NCBI GenBank assembly: GCA_003116975.1
Contig: BGKB01000006.1
Span: 496,001-560,000 of the forward strand
DNA from: Aurantiochytrium sp. KH105
Lineage: Eukaryota; Sar; Bigyra; Thraustochytrida; Thraustochytriidae
Direction: 5' to 3'
Length of the DNA: 64,000 bases
Below are positions 47,627 through 58,444 of this stretch, one piece after another. How positions within the stretch are numbered: position 1 is the first letter of the stretch; each line of letters opens with the position of its first letter. The notes beneath the pieces were generated by a model, which worked only from the letters and a program-made list of their open reading frames with translations, had not been told where the DNA came from and did not search any database. Position numbers and translations under genes: made by a program.

Positions 47627-48094
47627 ATGGCTCAGCGAAGCACTTCGACGGACGCCGCCCTGGACAACCTACGCCTCATCAGCAACAGGTCCAATCCGCT
47701 ATGCCCGTACATCAAGGACTCGGAGTGCTTTCAAAGGCTTCCGGGCCCTCAAACTTCGGAAAATGACTGGGTGAAGAAGGCTGCCGAGGAAAAGGACCGC
47801 AAATTTCTCGATGAAGACGAGGAGATTGCATCCTCACTCATGCATCCTCGTCCCAAGGTTGAATACTCGCTCAAGCACAAGCTCAGGGACCACGTCCATG
47901 ATCTCTTTTCATCTTTGGCTAAACTCGATGAGACACAGCCCAAGGAATCTATGACCAAGGCCACCTACAAGTTTAGTGATCGCATGAAGCACGAGTTGGC
48001 CACTATCGAAACAGGCAATCGCAAGTACAGCAATCCTGATACAAAGTGGGCTGAGCAACGCGCGCGTGCTAAGCAGCTTGGCATGTCCAAGTAG
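47627..48094 (+). CDS. Hypothetical 155-residue charged protein
   Basis: 155 residues from a clear ATG (GCAATGG). It is soluble, rich in Lys, Glu and Asp, and predicted mostly helical. A short segment (NPLCPYIKDSECFQ) has two Cys. The C-terminal half (SDRMKHELATIETGNRKYSN) is basic. No signal peptide, membrane segment or family I recognise. It has a real-gene look: even amino acid use, a solid start context and a divergent partner (FKBP). Confidence 0.6.
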   Translation: MAQRSTSTDAALDNLRLISNRSNPLCPYIKDSECFQRLPGPQTSENDWVKKAAEEKDRKFLDEDEEIASSLMHPRPKVEYSLKHKLRDHVHDLFSSLAKLDETQPKESMTKATYKFSDRMKHELATIETGNRKYSNPDTKWAEQRARAKQLGMSK

Positions 48095-48665
48095 GCCAGT
48101 GGGAGTGTGTTGAGGGAATTTGAAGACGTCTCTTCTTTCCGGCTGCTCGCCTCCCTCATATCTACAAACTGATAAATGTTTACGATAATATTTTCATGAA
48201 TGTCTGGAAAGTCCCATTGGAACTTGTCCGTCTCATAATCTTCTTCTTTTTTACACAAGACTGACACTCTACGTTTTTATTTTACAAATAAGTCCTTGTT
48301 TGCTTGATCTTTCGTTTGCGTTCACGGCTTGATGTCTGCCACGCACAACTCAGGTAGGCTGTGCTCAAAAGGCTGCTTGCCTCTAGGAAAACTGACTCAC
48401 ACCTCATTGTCTGCGTCTTCATTTCCACCATTGGCCCCGAATCAGCCCAGGCGTTTTCAAGTTCACAGTCAATGTGAAGTTCAAGTTGTTTGTCCGGTCA
48501 CCGGTCAAGTCTCAGAGGCTGGCAGTCCGTCAGTCACTATTTGTCGTCGCCGGTCCTGGGGCTCGCTCTCGCGCGATCGGCGCAGCGCGCACGAGCGCAC
48601 AAAGCCGTAGGAGGTGGCGGGAGGTAGCAGGAGGCGCGCTTGCGCAGTGCCTCGGAGTTGTCCCG
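48095..48665. other. Spacer before RCC1-like gene
   Basis: About 570 bp. A non-ATG open frame continues upstream of the RCC1-like gene but has an Arg-rich, noncoding look. No gene is seen. Confidence 0.4.
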
Positions 48666-50132
48666 ATGGCGCCTGCGACGCAGGAGCGAACAGCAGAATT
48701 CGTGCAGCATGCCTCGCGCCGGAACACTCGATACACCGCACAAGCCGTTGTCGACGGGACGCGCAAAGGTCCAACCGCGAGAACCGACCATGATGAGCTT
48801 GTTGACTTGGTAGGCGCCACTCGCGTTGATGCCAGCAATGTATGTCTCTTGCGCGTTTGGGGAGATCCTCACATGGCGCCAGACCGCATTGATCTCGCCA
48901 AGGTCAAAGATGATGATGACGATGAAGTCACAAAGACATTACGGGAGGGCGCAGACTCATTTCAATGGTTTCGCGACGTCGAGCAGATGGGCTGTGGCGT
49001 AGACCATGTGGTTTGGCTCCGGGCTGGGTGTGTGTGGGGGATCGGTAATACGTGGAATTCGCAAGTTGTGCGTCGCTGGCACAAGAAGCCTAGCAAATGC
49101 CTCATTCGTTTCTCAAAGCCAGCACGTGTGGACCTTGCTGGCTGCCCCAACGATGAAGAGGAGGAAGAAGAGCAGAAGAAAAAAGATTCTGCGAAGAAAA
49201 AGTTACACACTAGTGATGTCGCAAATGGAGCAGAAAAGCACAGCGACCGTGAGACAGATGGAACGGTGGCCCGGCCGAAGGAACAAAAAGTAGAGCACTT
49301 GCCTCCAAAGGCTACTGCAGTCGCTGCTTCGAGACATGAAACCTGTGTAGCATACGAAGGTGAGCTGCATTGGAGCATTCCTCGAGGGTATCGTGAGCAG
49401 GTGTTTCGATGCATCAAGTTACGGAAACGAGTAATCAAGATTGTCTTGCACAAGGGCTCTAAAGCTCAACGAGGCGGGATCCTCCTTACGGCCACGCGCG
49501 AGGCGCTGCGGCTTCGTCTGTCTTCTTTCGCAAGTGACGACGAGAAGGAGGCGGATGTGGAGGCGGAATCTCCAGGAGAGCCTGCGCGAAATATTGAGCC
49601 AGTTCTGGATTCCGTCGCGGACAACGTGGACCATGTCGGAGCGACAGAAGACGCTATTGTCTATGTGCAGGGGTCTAAAGTCTCTTATGCGGGGTCCGAG
49701 ACATACACGTTTGACGTCGGGGAGGATGTCTTCGAGCTAGCGTGCGGACTTCATCACTCTGTTCTTCTCACGAACGAGCGTCGTCGTGTGTTGACGTGGG
49801 GTTCGAACCGCGTCGGAGCGTTGGGTCTGTCCAAAAGCACATGTCTTCAAGGGGGTGACTATAAGACGCCACAGCTCGTGAACGGTCGCTTAGGCCCTTT
49901 TTGGGAAAAATGCGAACGAGTCAAGCACGTTTGTGCTGGAGGAAACTATTCTGGGTTTCTGCTAGAAGATGGTCGAGTATTTCTTTGCGGCGAGCTTGCG
50001 GCTGGAGCGAAGCTTGTTTTGCGGCCACAGCTTTTGGAAATCCCACCTTACTTTCAGGTACAACGCTTGTGGGCTGGCGACGAGTACCTTATTTTGCAAT
50101 GCGATGCCAAACAGGATGTCGATGGTCTGTAA
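48666..50132 (+). CDS. RCC1-like beta-propeller protein
   Basis: 488 residues. RCC1 repeats build a seven-bladed propeller used as a GTPase exchange factor or binding scaffold. The clearest blades are near the C-terminus: FELACGLHHSVLLTNERRRV followed by LTWGSNRVGALGL, and VKHVCAGGNYSGFLLEDGRV. N-terminal blades are weaker (GCGVDHVVWLRAGCVWGIGN). A Lys/Glu-rich linker of about 70 residues (EEEEEEQKKKDSAKKK) interrupts the propeller. The upstream open frame is Arg-rich noncoding-looking sequence, so ATG 48666 (MAPATQERTAEF) is the start. The substrate is unknown. Confidence 0.78.
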   Translation: MAPATQERTAEFVQHASRRNTRYTAQAVVDGTRKGPTARTDHDELVDLVGATRVDASNVCLLRVWGDPHMAPDRIDLAKVKDDDDDEVTKTLREGADSFQWFRDVEQMGCGVDHVVWLRAGCVWGIGNTWNSQVVRRWHKKPSKCLIRFSKPARVDLAGCPNDEEEEEEQKKKDSAKKKLHTSDVANGAEKHSDRETDGTVARPKEQKVEHLPPKATAVAASRHETCVAYEGELHWSIPRGYREQVFRCIKLRKRVIKIVLHKGSKAQRGGILLTATREALRLRLSSFASDDEKEADVEAESPGEPARNIEPVLDSVADNVDHVGATEDAIVYVQGSKVSYAGSETYTFDVGEDVFELACGLHHSVLLTNERRRVLTWGSNRVGALGLSKSTCLQGGDYKTPQLVNGRLGPFWEKCERVKHVCAGGNYSGFLLEDGRVFLCGELAAGAKLVLRPQLLEIPPYFQVQRLWAGDEYLILQCDAKQDVDGL

Positions 50133-50601
50133 AGGCAACGCCGATGCCGATGTGGGAACTTTTGGCAGGAAACAATGCGTCCTGCAGAATATCGACTCTC
50201 GGATTCACGATCCGATTTTCGAATGTGAGCAGGCCACATCATTATTATGGGTACGCAATGCCCTTGGTCATGAATTTGATCGATCCAGGTGAAGAAGCTT
50301 GTTGATTTGTTTTGATTCTTGATCACCAAAGGGTTTGAAATGCGATCGATAAACAACGGAGGGAGGGAGGGAGGGAGGGAGAGGAGGACTTTGTTCGATG
50401 GCACGGAATGCATAAAGTCCTTTTCTTTTTTCTTTACTAGTCGTTCATAATTGATTGGAATGACGAAAGTGTTTAGGTCAGCTCGTTTCACTTCAATTGC
50501 AGTACATGAATTGGCCAAGCTGGCGTAGAGGGAATTGCGTGTTTTGAAAAGCTTATTAAAAAATTGAGAGCGGAATGTGCAGTTTGACCTTTTCTACATG
50601 T
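50133..50601. other. Convergent 3' spacer with GGGA array
   Basis: About 470 bp between the RCC1-like and coactosin genes. It has a GGGA tandem array at 50359-50383 that could form a G-quadruplex. No gene is seen. Confidence 0.5.
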
Positions 50602-51087
50602 CTACTCGTCCTCGGCAAGAGCAGCATTGGTGAAGTCAAAGCTGGTCGGGGCGTGAGCGCCGCCAGCAGAAAGCAGACGCTTGACGATCGAGTCCTCGGC
50701 CAAATCGTCGAGGTCATCACGCAGAGAGAGGAAAAGTCCGCACTGGCTAAATCTTTCGTTGACGACACCAGTCTGGCCGCTCACGTAGCCCTTGCGCATG
50801 GGCGAGAGGTCAGGGCCCATCCAGGTGAACTGGATGTACTTTCGCCTGATGGAGCGCGTCACCTCGCGATCATCAACGGCAAGAGCGAGAAAGGCGCCGG
50901 TCATGGCCTTGTCAGGGTTGGCCTCGAGGATCTCCTGGACACGGTCGCGGCCGCCCTTGCCGGCCTCGGTCAGAACGATTTTATTCATACCCTCAAACTC
51001 GCACACGACAAAGTCCACATCGAGGTTCTTGTCGTCCATGAGGTCCTCGATGCTGGCATCGGCCTCGTCCGAGAATTTGGGCGCCAT
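50602..51087 (-). CDS. Coactosin/drebrin-like ADF-H actin-binding protein
   Basis: 161 residues. The ADF-homology domain binds actin filaments. It shows RRKYIQFTWMGPDLSPMRKGYVS, corresponding to the family KFVFISWVGENVKPM segment, and earlier the DDKNLDVDFVVCEFEGMNKI strand region. The charged helix near the C-terminus (LSLRDDLDDLAEDSIVKRLL) also matches coactosin. No signal or membrane segment: cytosolic. The length of about 160 residues is slightly above the roughly 142 of animal coactosin, with an acidic tail. ATG 51087 begins the conserved region. Confidence 0.85.
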   Translation of the reverse strand: MAPKFSDEADASIEDLMDDKNLDVDFVVCEFEGMNKIVLTEAGKGGRDRVQEILEANPDKAMTGAFLALAVDDREVTRSIRRKYIQFTWMGPDLSPMRKGYVSGQTGVVNERFSQCGLFLSLRDDLDDLAEDSIVKRLLSAGGAHAPTSFDFTNAALAEDE

Positions 51088-51481
51088 CTTTGTTAATGGA
51101 AAAGGTTTTGCTTGCTTTTCTTGTTGCTTCTATTGCTGTCGCCGTGCCAAATTGAACATGGTCATGTTGTGTTGTTTTCCGTCAGTTTACGTTCTCCTTT
51201 CAGAATCTTTCGCTCGTGCCATGCCTCCGGATCCCTCTTTGCTTTTCTCTTTTCTTTTGTTTGAGCGACAATCTTGACTGCCCACCTCGGGCGCGCGCTC
51301 GCCGACTTTGGGTCGTCCGTCATGCACTGTTCCCCCTCACAGTCCACGCCTACGCCCATGCATACCTACGCCCACGCACGCCTGCTTGCCTGTCTGGCCA
51401 CTGTCTGGCTGGCTGCCTGACCCTGAGCTTTGGGCTCTTTCTGCCTGCCCAACGGTTCTGCTTCGCGAGCCGACGAGCCTC

Positions 51482-51515
<34 letters not shown>

Positions 51516-53859
51516 CCGCTCGCTGCCAGCCGAACCGCACGTCACCGAGCCCCAATCGACCACCGCCTCAACACGTCATCCTCCGCATCCTCCTCCTCCT
51601 CGTCTTCTTCTTCTTCTTCTTCTTCTTCTTTACCGTCATCGACATCCTCATCGGCGTCGGGCGCGCCGAGAAAGAAGCCGGCATGGAGGCCGACTGCGAA
51701 GACCTCTTGAAGAGCGAGCCAGGAGCGACACGATCATAAAGAAGAAGAAGAAGAAGTCGAAGACGAAGATGAAAGAGATGACGACGACGACGACCAAGAC
51801 GAAGAAGATAATGCCAGCCTCCTCGACTCCGGCTCCTGCGCCGCGCGCTCGGCCCTGGCCTCGGCTCCGACGCGCTCTCCGCCGCCGGCCCCGTCTCCGT
51901 CAGCGGCGCGGGCGCGGCAAGCGAGGCCGCGCGCGCCAATCTGTCCCTCGCACATACACACAAACACACACCCAGCCGCGCACACGCTGGCACCCCCGCT
52001 CGCCCGCCCTCTCTGCGTCTGGCTCGTTTCCGGCCCGCGCGCTCTTCCCCCCCTCGCCCGCGACGGCGGCGCGACGGCGGCGCGAGGGCGGCGGCGAGGG
52101 CCGGCTCGCGCGGCGCGGGCCGGGAGGGCGCGGCGCAGCGCGCGAGGCGGGGCGGCCGGGGTCCGCGCCGCTGCCGCCGAATTGGACAACGGTGCACAAT
52201 GGATGAGATTCGAGCATCATCATTCCATCCATCCGAGCGAGGCCTGGGCAGGCAGGCCGAGCGCGTACTTTTCGGCCTACTCGCAGCGCGCACAAGACGA
52301 GTGAAGCCGACGCCGCGCACGCGCTCCCGGGCCCCGCCTCGCCGCTAGCCGCGCCCCGCCCCGCCCCGCCCCGCCCGCCGCGCGAGAGGCCTCGGCGGCG
52401 CGAACGTACCTAATGAAGAAGTTCAAGTTGCGGCTCTGCTCGCCTGCTTGCCCGCCTGGCTGGCCGGCGCGCGAAAGAAAAAAGAAATCGCGCTGCCTAG
52501 GTGGGGCCTACAACTTCTTATGCTCGTGCTTGGCTATTATTTTTATTTTCGTTTTATCTTTTACCGACCCTTGCTTGCTTGCAGTGCCTGGACTTGGAGC
52601 GACGCGGGATTTGATGATGGACGGATACATGGATGCACGCATGGATCTTACTCCTCGCGGCGCGGAGCGGGGATCTTGGTGGGCTTCGACGGAGGAGGAA
52701 AAGGCTAGCTGCAGAGTGGACCTCGTGAGCGACGGAAGAGGCTTGGTGGATTGGGGTTCTTGCTTGCTGCAGGATTTGGCGTTATGACGAAAGAGCGGGC
52801 ATGTGGCAGACGGCAAGAAGCGACTGCGAGCAACGCACAATTCACGTCGTGAGGAGGGGAAACACAGAACAGAGATCAAGTATATACATACACATCAAGT
52901 TGAGAAGAAGAGCACAAGGTGCCGTGAAAATCCAGTCGGCATTTGCCTTGCAAAAACATCCCCGAATCGTAGTATACAACTTTACAACATACAACACACA
53001 AGAGCATTTTGTCGCAAACAAAGCCCTGCACAGTTCTCCGCGAACCCTCCAGCGTGCTATGCCAGCGGCACTTTGCGTCGGGTCGAGCTGCGCAAACCGA
53101 TCCTAGTCGGGGCCCGATACCCTTGCCGCCATCGCCATCATCATGCTATACCACATGGAACGCTTCGAGCACCGCGATGATCCGAAGGCGCAGAATCGCA
53201 ACGGGCCCTGAGCCAACACGCCGGCGCAAAGAAACCTCCGGCCAGCGGCGGCGGCGGCGGCGGCGCGAGGGCGCGGCTGGCAGCGAGGCGGACGCTCGCG
53301 CTGCGCAGAGCAGGGCGCGGAGGGGTGAAGGGGGGGGCGCGGGGCGGTAGCAGGCCGGACGCGCGGTTCACGCGGTCGTCCATCGTCATCTCATTCAACA
53401 TCATCATCCTCTTCTCCATCCTCGGGCACGCCTGATCGCGCCGTTCGCGAAGCCTTGTGTCGCGGGCGAGGCGGAGCGCCAGCGGAGGGCAAGCAGGCAA
53501 GCAGGCAGGCAGGCAGGCAGGGCGGGCAAGGACCCCGGCTCGGCCGGTACGCCGGCCAGGGCAGGGCGTGGCCAGGCTCACGCGCAACAAGCAGACTTGC
53601 CTCTCTATCCAAACGAGACAGCCGTCCCTCTCGCGCACCCGCGCGCCCCGAGGCAGCTCGAGCCGGCGCAGCGGGGGAAAGGGGACAAACACCTCGGATC
53701 AGAAAAGGTCCGTCGTTTTAGGCAGGCGCCACAGGTCTACGCTCTGAGGCGAAGAGCAGCCTCGCACGAAGGACCAGACAGCTCTGCTGGGGGACGCGCC
53801 AAAAGGTTGGAAAAAAGACTGTCCATAACGCACCCCGAATTCACCAGTCCTCGAGAAGA
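51088..53859. other. 2.8 kb low-complexity stretch without supported gene
   Basis: It contains a GCAA array (51482-51512), CTT (51600-51632) and GAA/GAC (51738-51812) repeats, a CCCCG array (52350-52374) and GGCA arrays (53488-53522). One open frame of about 200 codons beginning with an acidic stretch (about 51729-52346, plus strand) has no ATG before the acidic part. Other ORFs are low complexity. It separates the coactosin gene from the MAP kinase kinase gene. Confidence 0.5.
51482..51512. repeat. GCAA tetranucleotide microsatellite
   Basis: About eight consecutive GCAA units. Confidence 0.85.
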
Positions 53860-54984
53860 ATGAACGGCGCCGGCGCCAGAGGAAAGAGCGGCACCTCGCG
53901 GCCGCGACCGAATCTGTCTCTCACCGAGCTCAATAATGATGACCCCATGGAACAGAGCTTTGCCATCCAAAATGGCCACTTTATTCGAGGAAATATCGAC
54001 GTCTCGGAAAGCGGCATCACAAGGCTGGACCGTCAAACCCAGTACCATGGACTGAGCGCAGCAGACGTAGAACTCGTCAAGGTTATCGGAAAGGGCATGT
54101 CAAGCCAAGTGAGCCTCGTGCGGCACAGATCCGGAACGCTCATGGCCCTTAAAGTCATCAATGTGTACGAGCGCACAAACCGAGAGCAAATGTTCCAGGA
54201 GATCGCAACGCTCTACGAGGCGGATTGCCCGGCGCTCGTAGGATTCTACGGGGCCTTTTTCACCGAGTGCTCCATCAGCATCGCTGTCGAGTACATGGAC
54301 CAGGGCTGCCTTCACTCTGTAATCGAGAAGCAAGGGGCTATCCCGGAGCCCGCCGTGGCCGCAATCGCCTACCAGGCATTGTGGGGGCTTGGCTATCTCA
54401 AGCATGAAAAACGTGTACATCGGGATGTCAAGCCACAGAACATTCTTTGCAATTCCCGTGGAGAAGTGAAGCTGACGGACTTTGGCAGCTCGCGAGACTT
54501 GGAAAACTCGGTCAACGTCTGTCAGACCTTTGTTGGTACATTCAAATACATGAGCCCAGAACGCGTGCAGTCGCAAGCCTACTCGTACGCAAGCGACATT
54601 TGGAGCCTCGGGCTCGTCATTCTCGAGTGTCTCCTGGGTGAGTTCCCGTACCCGGACTGTAACACGTACATTGATATGGTGCAAACTATTCTCGAGGCTC
54701 CGATCCCACTTCCTCCGGCAAATAGGTTCTCGCCTGAGTTTTCAGACTTTATACAGTGCTGTCTGCACAAGGATCCATCGCAGCGCGTGTTTCCGGAGTT
54801 CCTCATCGGTGCACCTTGGCTCACAATCCATAACGTCGACAGCATCCCCATCTCACGGACCATTGTTCGCGCCTGGCTCGAGAGTAGGGGCGTTCGCTCC
54901 AATGCAACCTCACCTTCGCCTCCCCCTCCTCCGGACCGTGCTCGTTCCTATACGCGTCCTCTTCCTCACGTTGCCCTTCGTTGA
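53860..54984 (+). CDS. MAP kinase kinase (MEK/MKK)
   Basis: 374 residues. MKKs phosphorylate the Thr-x-Tyr loop of a MAP kinase. The catalytic core has VIGKGMSSQV (glycine loop, third Gly replaced by Ser), LMALKVI (Lys), VHRDVKPQNIL (near residue 186), LTDFGSS and the activation segment CQTFVGTFKYMSPERV. This MSPERV block and the SYASDIWSLGLVILE helix are MKK signatures. At the N-terminus RPRPNLSLTEL fits the basic-x-hydrophobic-x-hydrophobic docking motif that binds MAP kinases. Between the activation sites and APE the SxxxT phospho-site pattern is partly present (ENSVNVCQT). The C-terminus is Pro/Ser-rich. ATG 53860 is the first in-frame Met. Confidence 0.92.
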   Translation: MNGAGARGKSGTSRPRPNLSLTELNNDDPMEQSFAIQNGHFIRGNIDVSESGITRLDRQTQYHGLSAADVELVKVIGKGMSSQVSLVRHRSGTLMALKVINVYERTNREQMFQEIATLYEADCPALVGFYGAFFTECSISIAVEYMDQGCLHSVIEKQGAIPEPAVAAIAYQALWGLGYLKHEKRVHRDVKPQNILCNSRGEVKLTDFGSSRDLENSVNVCQTFVGTFKYMSPERVQSQAYSYASDIWSLGLVILECLLGEFPYPDCNTYIDMVQTILEAPIPLPPANRFSPEFSDFIQCCLHKDPSQRVFPEFLIGAPWLTIHNVDSIPISRTIVRAWLESRGVRSNATSPSPPPPPDRARSYTRPLPHVALR

Positions 54985-56187
54985 TCAGAAAGAATGGCGG
55001 GAAATCGGCATGGGAACCGCTGTGCACGGCTCACTTTTTTGCTTTGTTGTGCCCTTCCTGGTGGTGTGCTCGCTCGCTCATGTGCGAGCAACGAGCAGAA
55101 GATGGGGTTGTGATGTATCCAAATGTCAAGTCTTCGAGTCTTCGTCAGACACTTCACGGTGCGTCCCCGTTTCATTCAACTTTTTGCAAACGAGGTCGCG
55201 TAGCGTGGAGTTCTGGTCATGACAACAAGAGGTGCTCTTGATTTCAAAGAAGGTTTTCCTACTGCTCAGCAGGTGCATCTTATTGCAATGCATGTTGACG
55301 AAACCAAGAAGAAGTAGGCCTGCAAGAAAAGAAGAAGTATGATGAAGCTAATGGATGTACATTGTGATGACCCTCTGATGACAAACAGACAGTTACAGAC
55401 ACAGGGAAAAGAGAGAAGGAAGAGAAAAAAAGAAAAAATAGTATGGGAGGGCACTTGCAACTGGGCCCTTGACGTTTCGCGCAGGCTAGTTGCGCTCCAA
55501 ATCAGGCCCAACATGTAGGCGCAGGTTTGTATAAATCATGAAAGTTGACATTCAAGAAGGCCTCCTCGCAAAGAACATCCGCACAACACGTCTCTCTCTC
55601 TCTCTCTCCCTCTCCCTCTCCCGCTCTCTCTCTCTCGTTTGCGAATAAGCCTTCTTGCTGGTTCACTGTCAATTAAACGCCTGACTGTAAGCCCAGAAGA
55701 TTTGGCACTCGCGATATTCCGCACTCCAGCCACCAACCACCTCGCTGGCGCGCGGGCTCGCTCCGCAGCCGCCTCGGCTGCCCGAAACACCCGACGGCAC
55801 GGCCGTGCAAGCTTTCGTCGTAAAGTTGTGTCACCCCCCTTTTTCCACCAAATGCGACTGACAATCGACGATGGACCAGCGCAGAACTGCGCGAAAGGGC
55901 GACTTAGCGCGGGCCTCAAAAATGCGGTTCAGGCCACCTAACCAGTCAGCCTAATTCCAAGGCTGATCAGCTTGATCAGCATCCGGTCGACCAGCCCCCC
56001 CCTCCCAACCAACATACACACCTCACAGAAAGACGGATCACTGCAATGGACGCATCGCGAAGCACTTTGAACGCATCGCGAAACAACGAACGATCGCGCG
56101 CCATCTTCCTCGTGAACAAGTTTCCTTTGTGATAGCCAGGGCACCGCTGCCGTCCGGTCTGCAGGCCAGGCGCAGGCGGCCGCTGGT

Positions 56188-56395
56188 CGCTGCCGCAAGC
56201 AGAGGAAGCGGCGGAGGACTCGCAGCAGCCTAGCAACCTCCAAAGGGTGTGAAACTGCGCTCAGAGCAAGTAAAATTTTCAAGCCGAGTAGGCCTAATTG
56301 AATGATTGACAGAGAGCGCCAATGTATAGGACGAATTGCCTCACGAACATTCTGGGGTTGAGCTGCCTCGTCGGCTTATCGAGTTCCGTCCCGGC
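56188..56395. repeat. Dispersed degenerate repeat, copy 1
   Basis: Shares with 57690-57875 the ordered blocks GGAAGCGG.GAACTCGCAG, CAAAGGGT.TTAAAATGCGC.CAGAG.AAGTAA, TTTTCAAG.CGA, GAGCGCCAA, TTGGACGA and ATTCTGGGGTT.G.TGCC.CGTCGG.TTATCGAG. These are common letters; each copy differs at single positions. Confidence 0.7.
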
Positions 56396-57689
56396 CGAGT
56401 CATTCCTCAAACCTTCCTCAAACTCATTTTTGTAATAAATAAAAAAAGCGTTTTGGAGGCACGGGAGCTTCAACAGACGGCGTTCCAAAAGGAAGACCAC
56501 GTCCTGCCCGCGAAACCAGCCCTTTGTAAAGCTTGTAAGGTTTCCTTTCATCGTCAATCGATTGGGTCTCTAAGGTGCTTCTTCAGTCGTGCCCCATTCT
56601 TCTGGATCCATGCTTCTGCATTCGTGCCCTGCCAAGACAGTCAATTCCCAACGCATGGCAAAGACCTGCTGCTGCAGCTGGCTGCACATGAAGCCTGGGC
56701 CTCGTCCAAGACTCCTAGGCAAGGCAAATTAATTTGCTATTTAGGTTAATTGGTAGTAGGCCTACTGCAACGTAAGCCTACGATCTGCACGCCGCAGCCG
56801 CTGCGGTAAAATTCCAACCTCATGCCTAGCTACCTTTTTAACTAGAACTGTAAAGCAGCCTGAAGGCGTCACGGTGCTTGCGACCGCTGTGCCAGGCCGC
56901 TGGCGCATCATTCGACAGACTTGTGCACCTCCAACTTGAAGAATATACGTTGTGTCACGCACGCACGCACGCACGCGCGTGGTCCGCGAGAACATTGGCA
57001 GGGCACGACATCCACGGTCACAACAGCCCAAATCAGCCAGTCTCCTTCCAAGACACCAGCCACTAGAGTAACAACTCCTACCTACAGGCAACAATCAGAG
57101 CGCTACAGACCCGCCGCCGCTTTCCGATCTTCTCGTCAGCTGGCAGGTGAACTTCTATTGCCAGCCGGCCAGACTGCCAGCCTGAGTATGACGGCTCATG
57201 CCTCTATCATAACGTCGTCACAGCCGCCCGCAGAGGCTACAGTGCGGTTGCCGCAGCGACTGACGTTTATCCTTTTACCAAAATAAATTTTAACTGATAA
57301 CGCCCAACGTCTTTTAATTGCCATTTAAGGCCTCGACTAAGGCCTCGGAATATTTTCTCGGTCAGCTTAAAGGCACCCAGGAGTCTCTTGCTTCTTCAAG
57401 TCGCGTCGCTGATCGATTAGGAAGTTGAAGGCAGCTGCAGCAGAGGCCCGATTCGGACTCCAGCCACGACTCCTACTCGGTAACTCTGGACCGCCAGACC
57501 TTCATCGCACATACCACTGTATTTTGGAATTCATGGCCAGAGTTGCTGGCCAGGGACGGTTGGCGTGACTCTACCTCTGTTTACCTGCTGATGAAGTATG
57601 TATAGAGTCAAATGGATTGCTCGCATGCCCGCTGCTGTCTGTCTGCTCGCGTCACTTCCACTTACCCAAACCTACTCATTTCGTAGGAC

Positions 57690-57875
57690 AGATCGGAAGC
57701 GGAGAACTCGCAGTATAGCCCAGCATAGCAATTTTCAAAGGGTATTAAAATGCGCCCAGAGAAAGTAAGATTTTCAAGTCGAACGATTGGCAGTGAGCGC
57801 CAAAGCGTTGGACGATTTGACTCGCGACCATCCTGGGGTTAGGTTGCCCCGTCGGATTATCGAGAGTTGAAAGAA
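57690..57875. repeat. Dispersed degenerate repeat, copy 2
   Basis: Counterpart of 56188-56395 in the same orientation, about 1.5 kb away. No terminal inverted repeat or target-site duplication is evident by eye. Confidence 0.7.
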
Positions 57876-58410
57876 CGTTATCGATCAGGCATGACGCCGT
57901 AGATCTTCGACGAGCGGGAGAACGGGCGAGTACCGGTCAACAGGGTAAACAAACCGGAGCGGTCAGAATCTTTGGCGTCACGTTTCAATAGTCACAGTGA
58001 TACTTTTTTATAATTAACTGCCCTATACTGTGGTGACCAATCATCTGCTGCGAAAGGAGTGATCCGCAGTATCGTGACCTGGACAGAAAAGGTTGCGGGT
58101 ATGGCGATCAAGCAAGACTTCCGGCTTTCTTGCCTTTGAGCTGCCACTGATGCACTGTTTTAACCACGACGTTTGACCACCCACTTTAGCAACGTGAAAT
58201 AGGTTTCCGTTTGTGTAGATGCGATGGCCATGATGGCTCATATACAGAGAGACGCTATTTTGGCGCTGTCCTTGCCGTGCAAGCCTTTCCGCGTCACGGG
58301 TAACTCCTCTGCATCTAACATTTCTGCATGATACGATTGGAGCTCGTGCCTGAAAAGCCGGTACAGATTCTAAAGCACTGGCAGAGGACGGGTGAAGAAG
58401 AGGCGGCGAG

Positions 58411-58444
58411 GTTGGGGGGGGAAGGGGGGGAGGGGGGGGGGGAA
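58411..58444 (+). repeat. G-tract with quadruplex potential
   Basis: Four or more runs of 4-12 G separated by AA or A. Confidence 0.8.
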
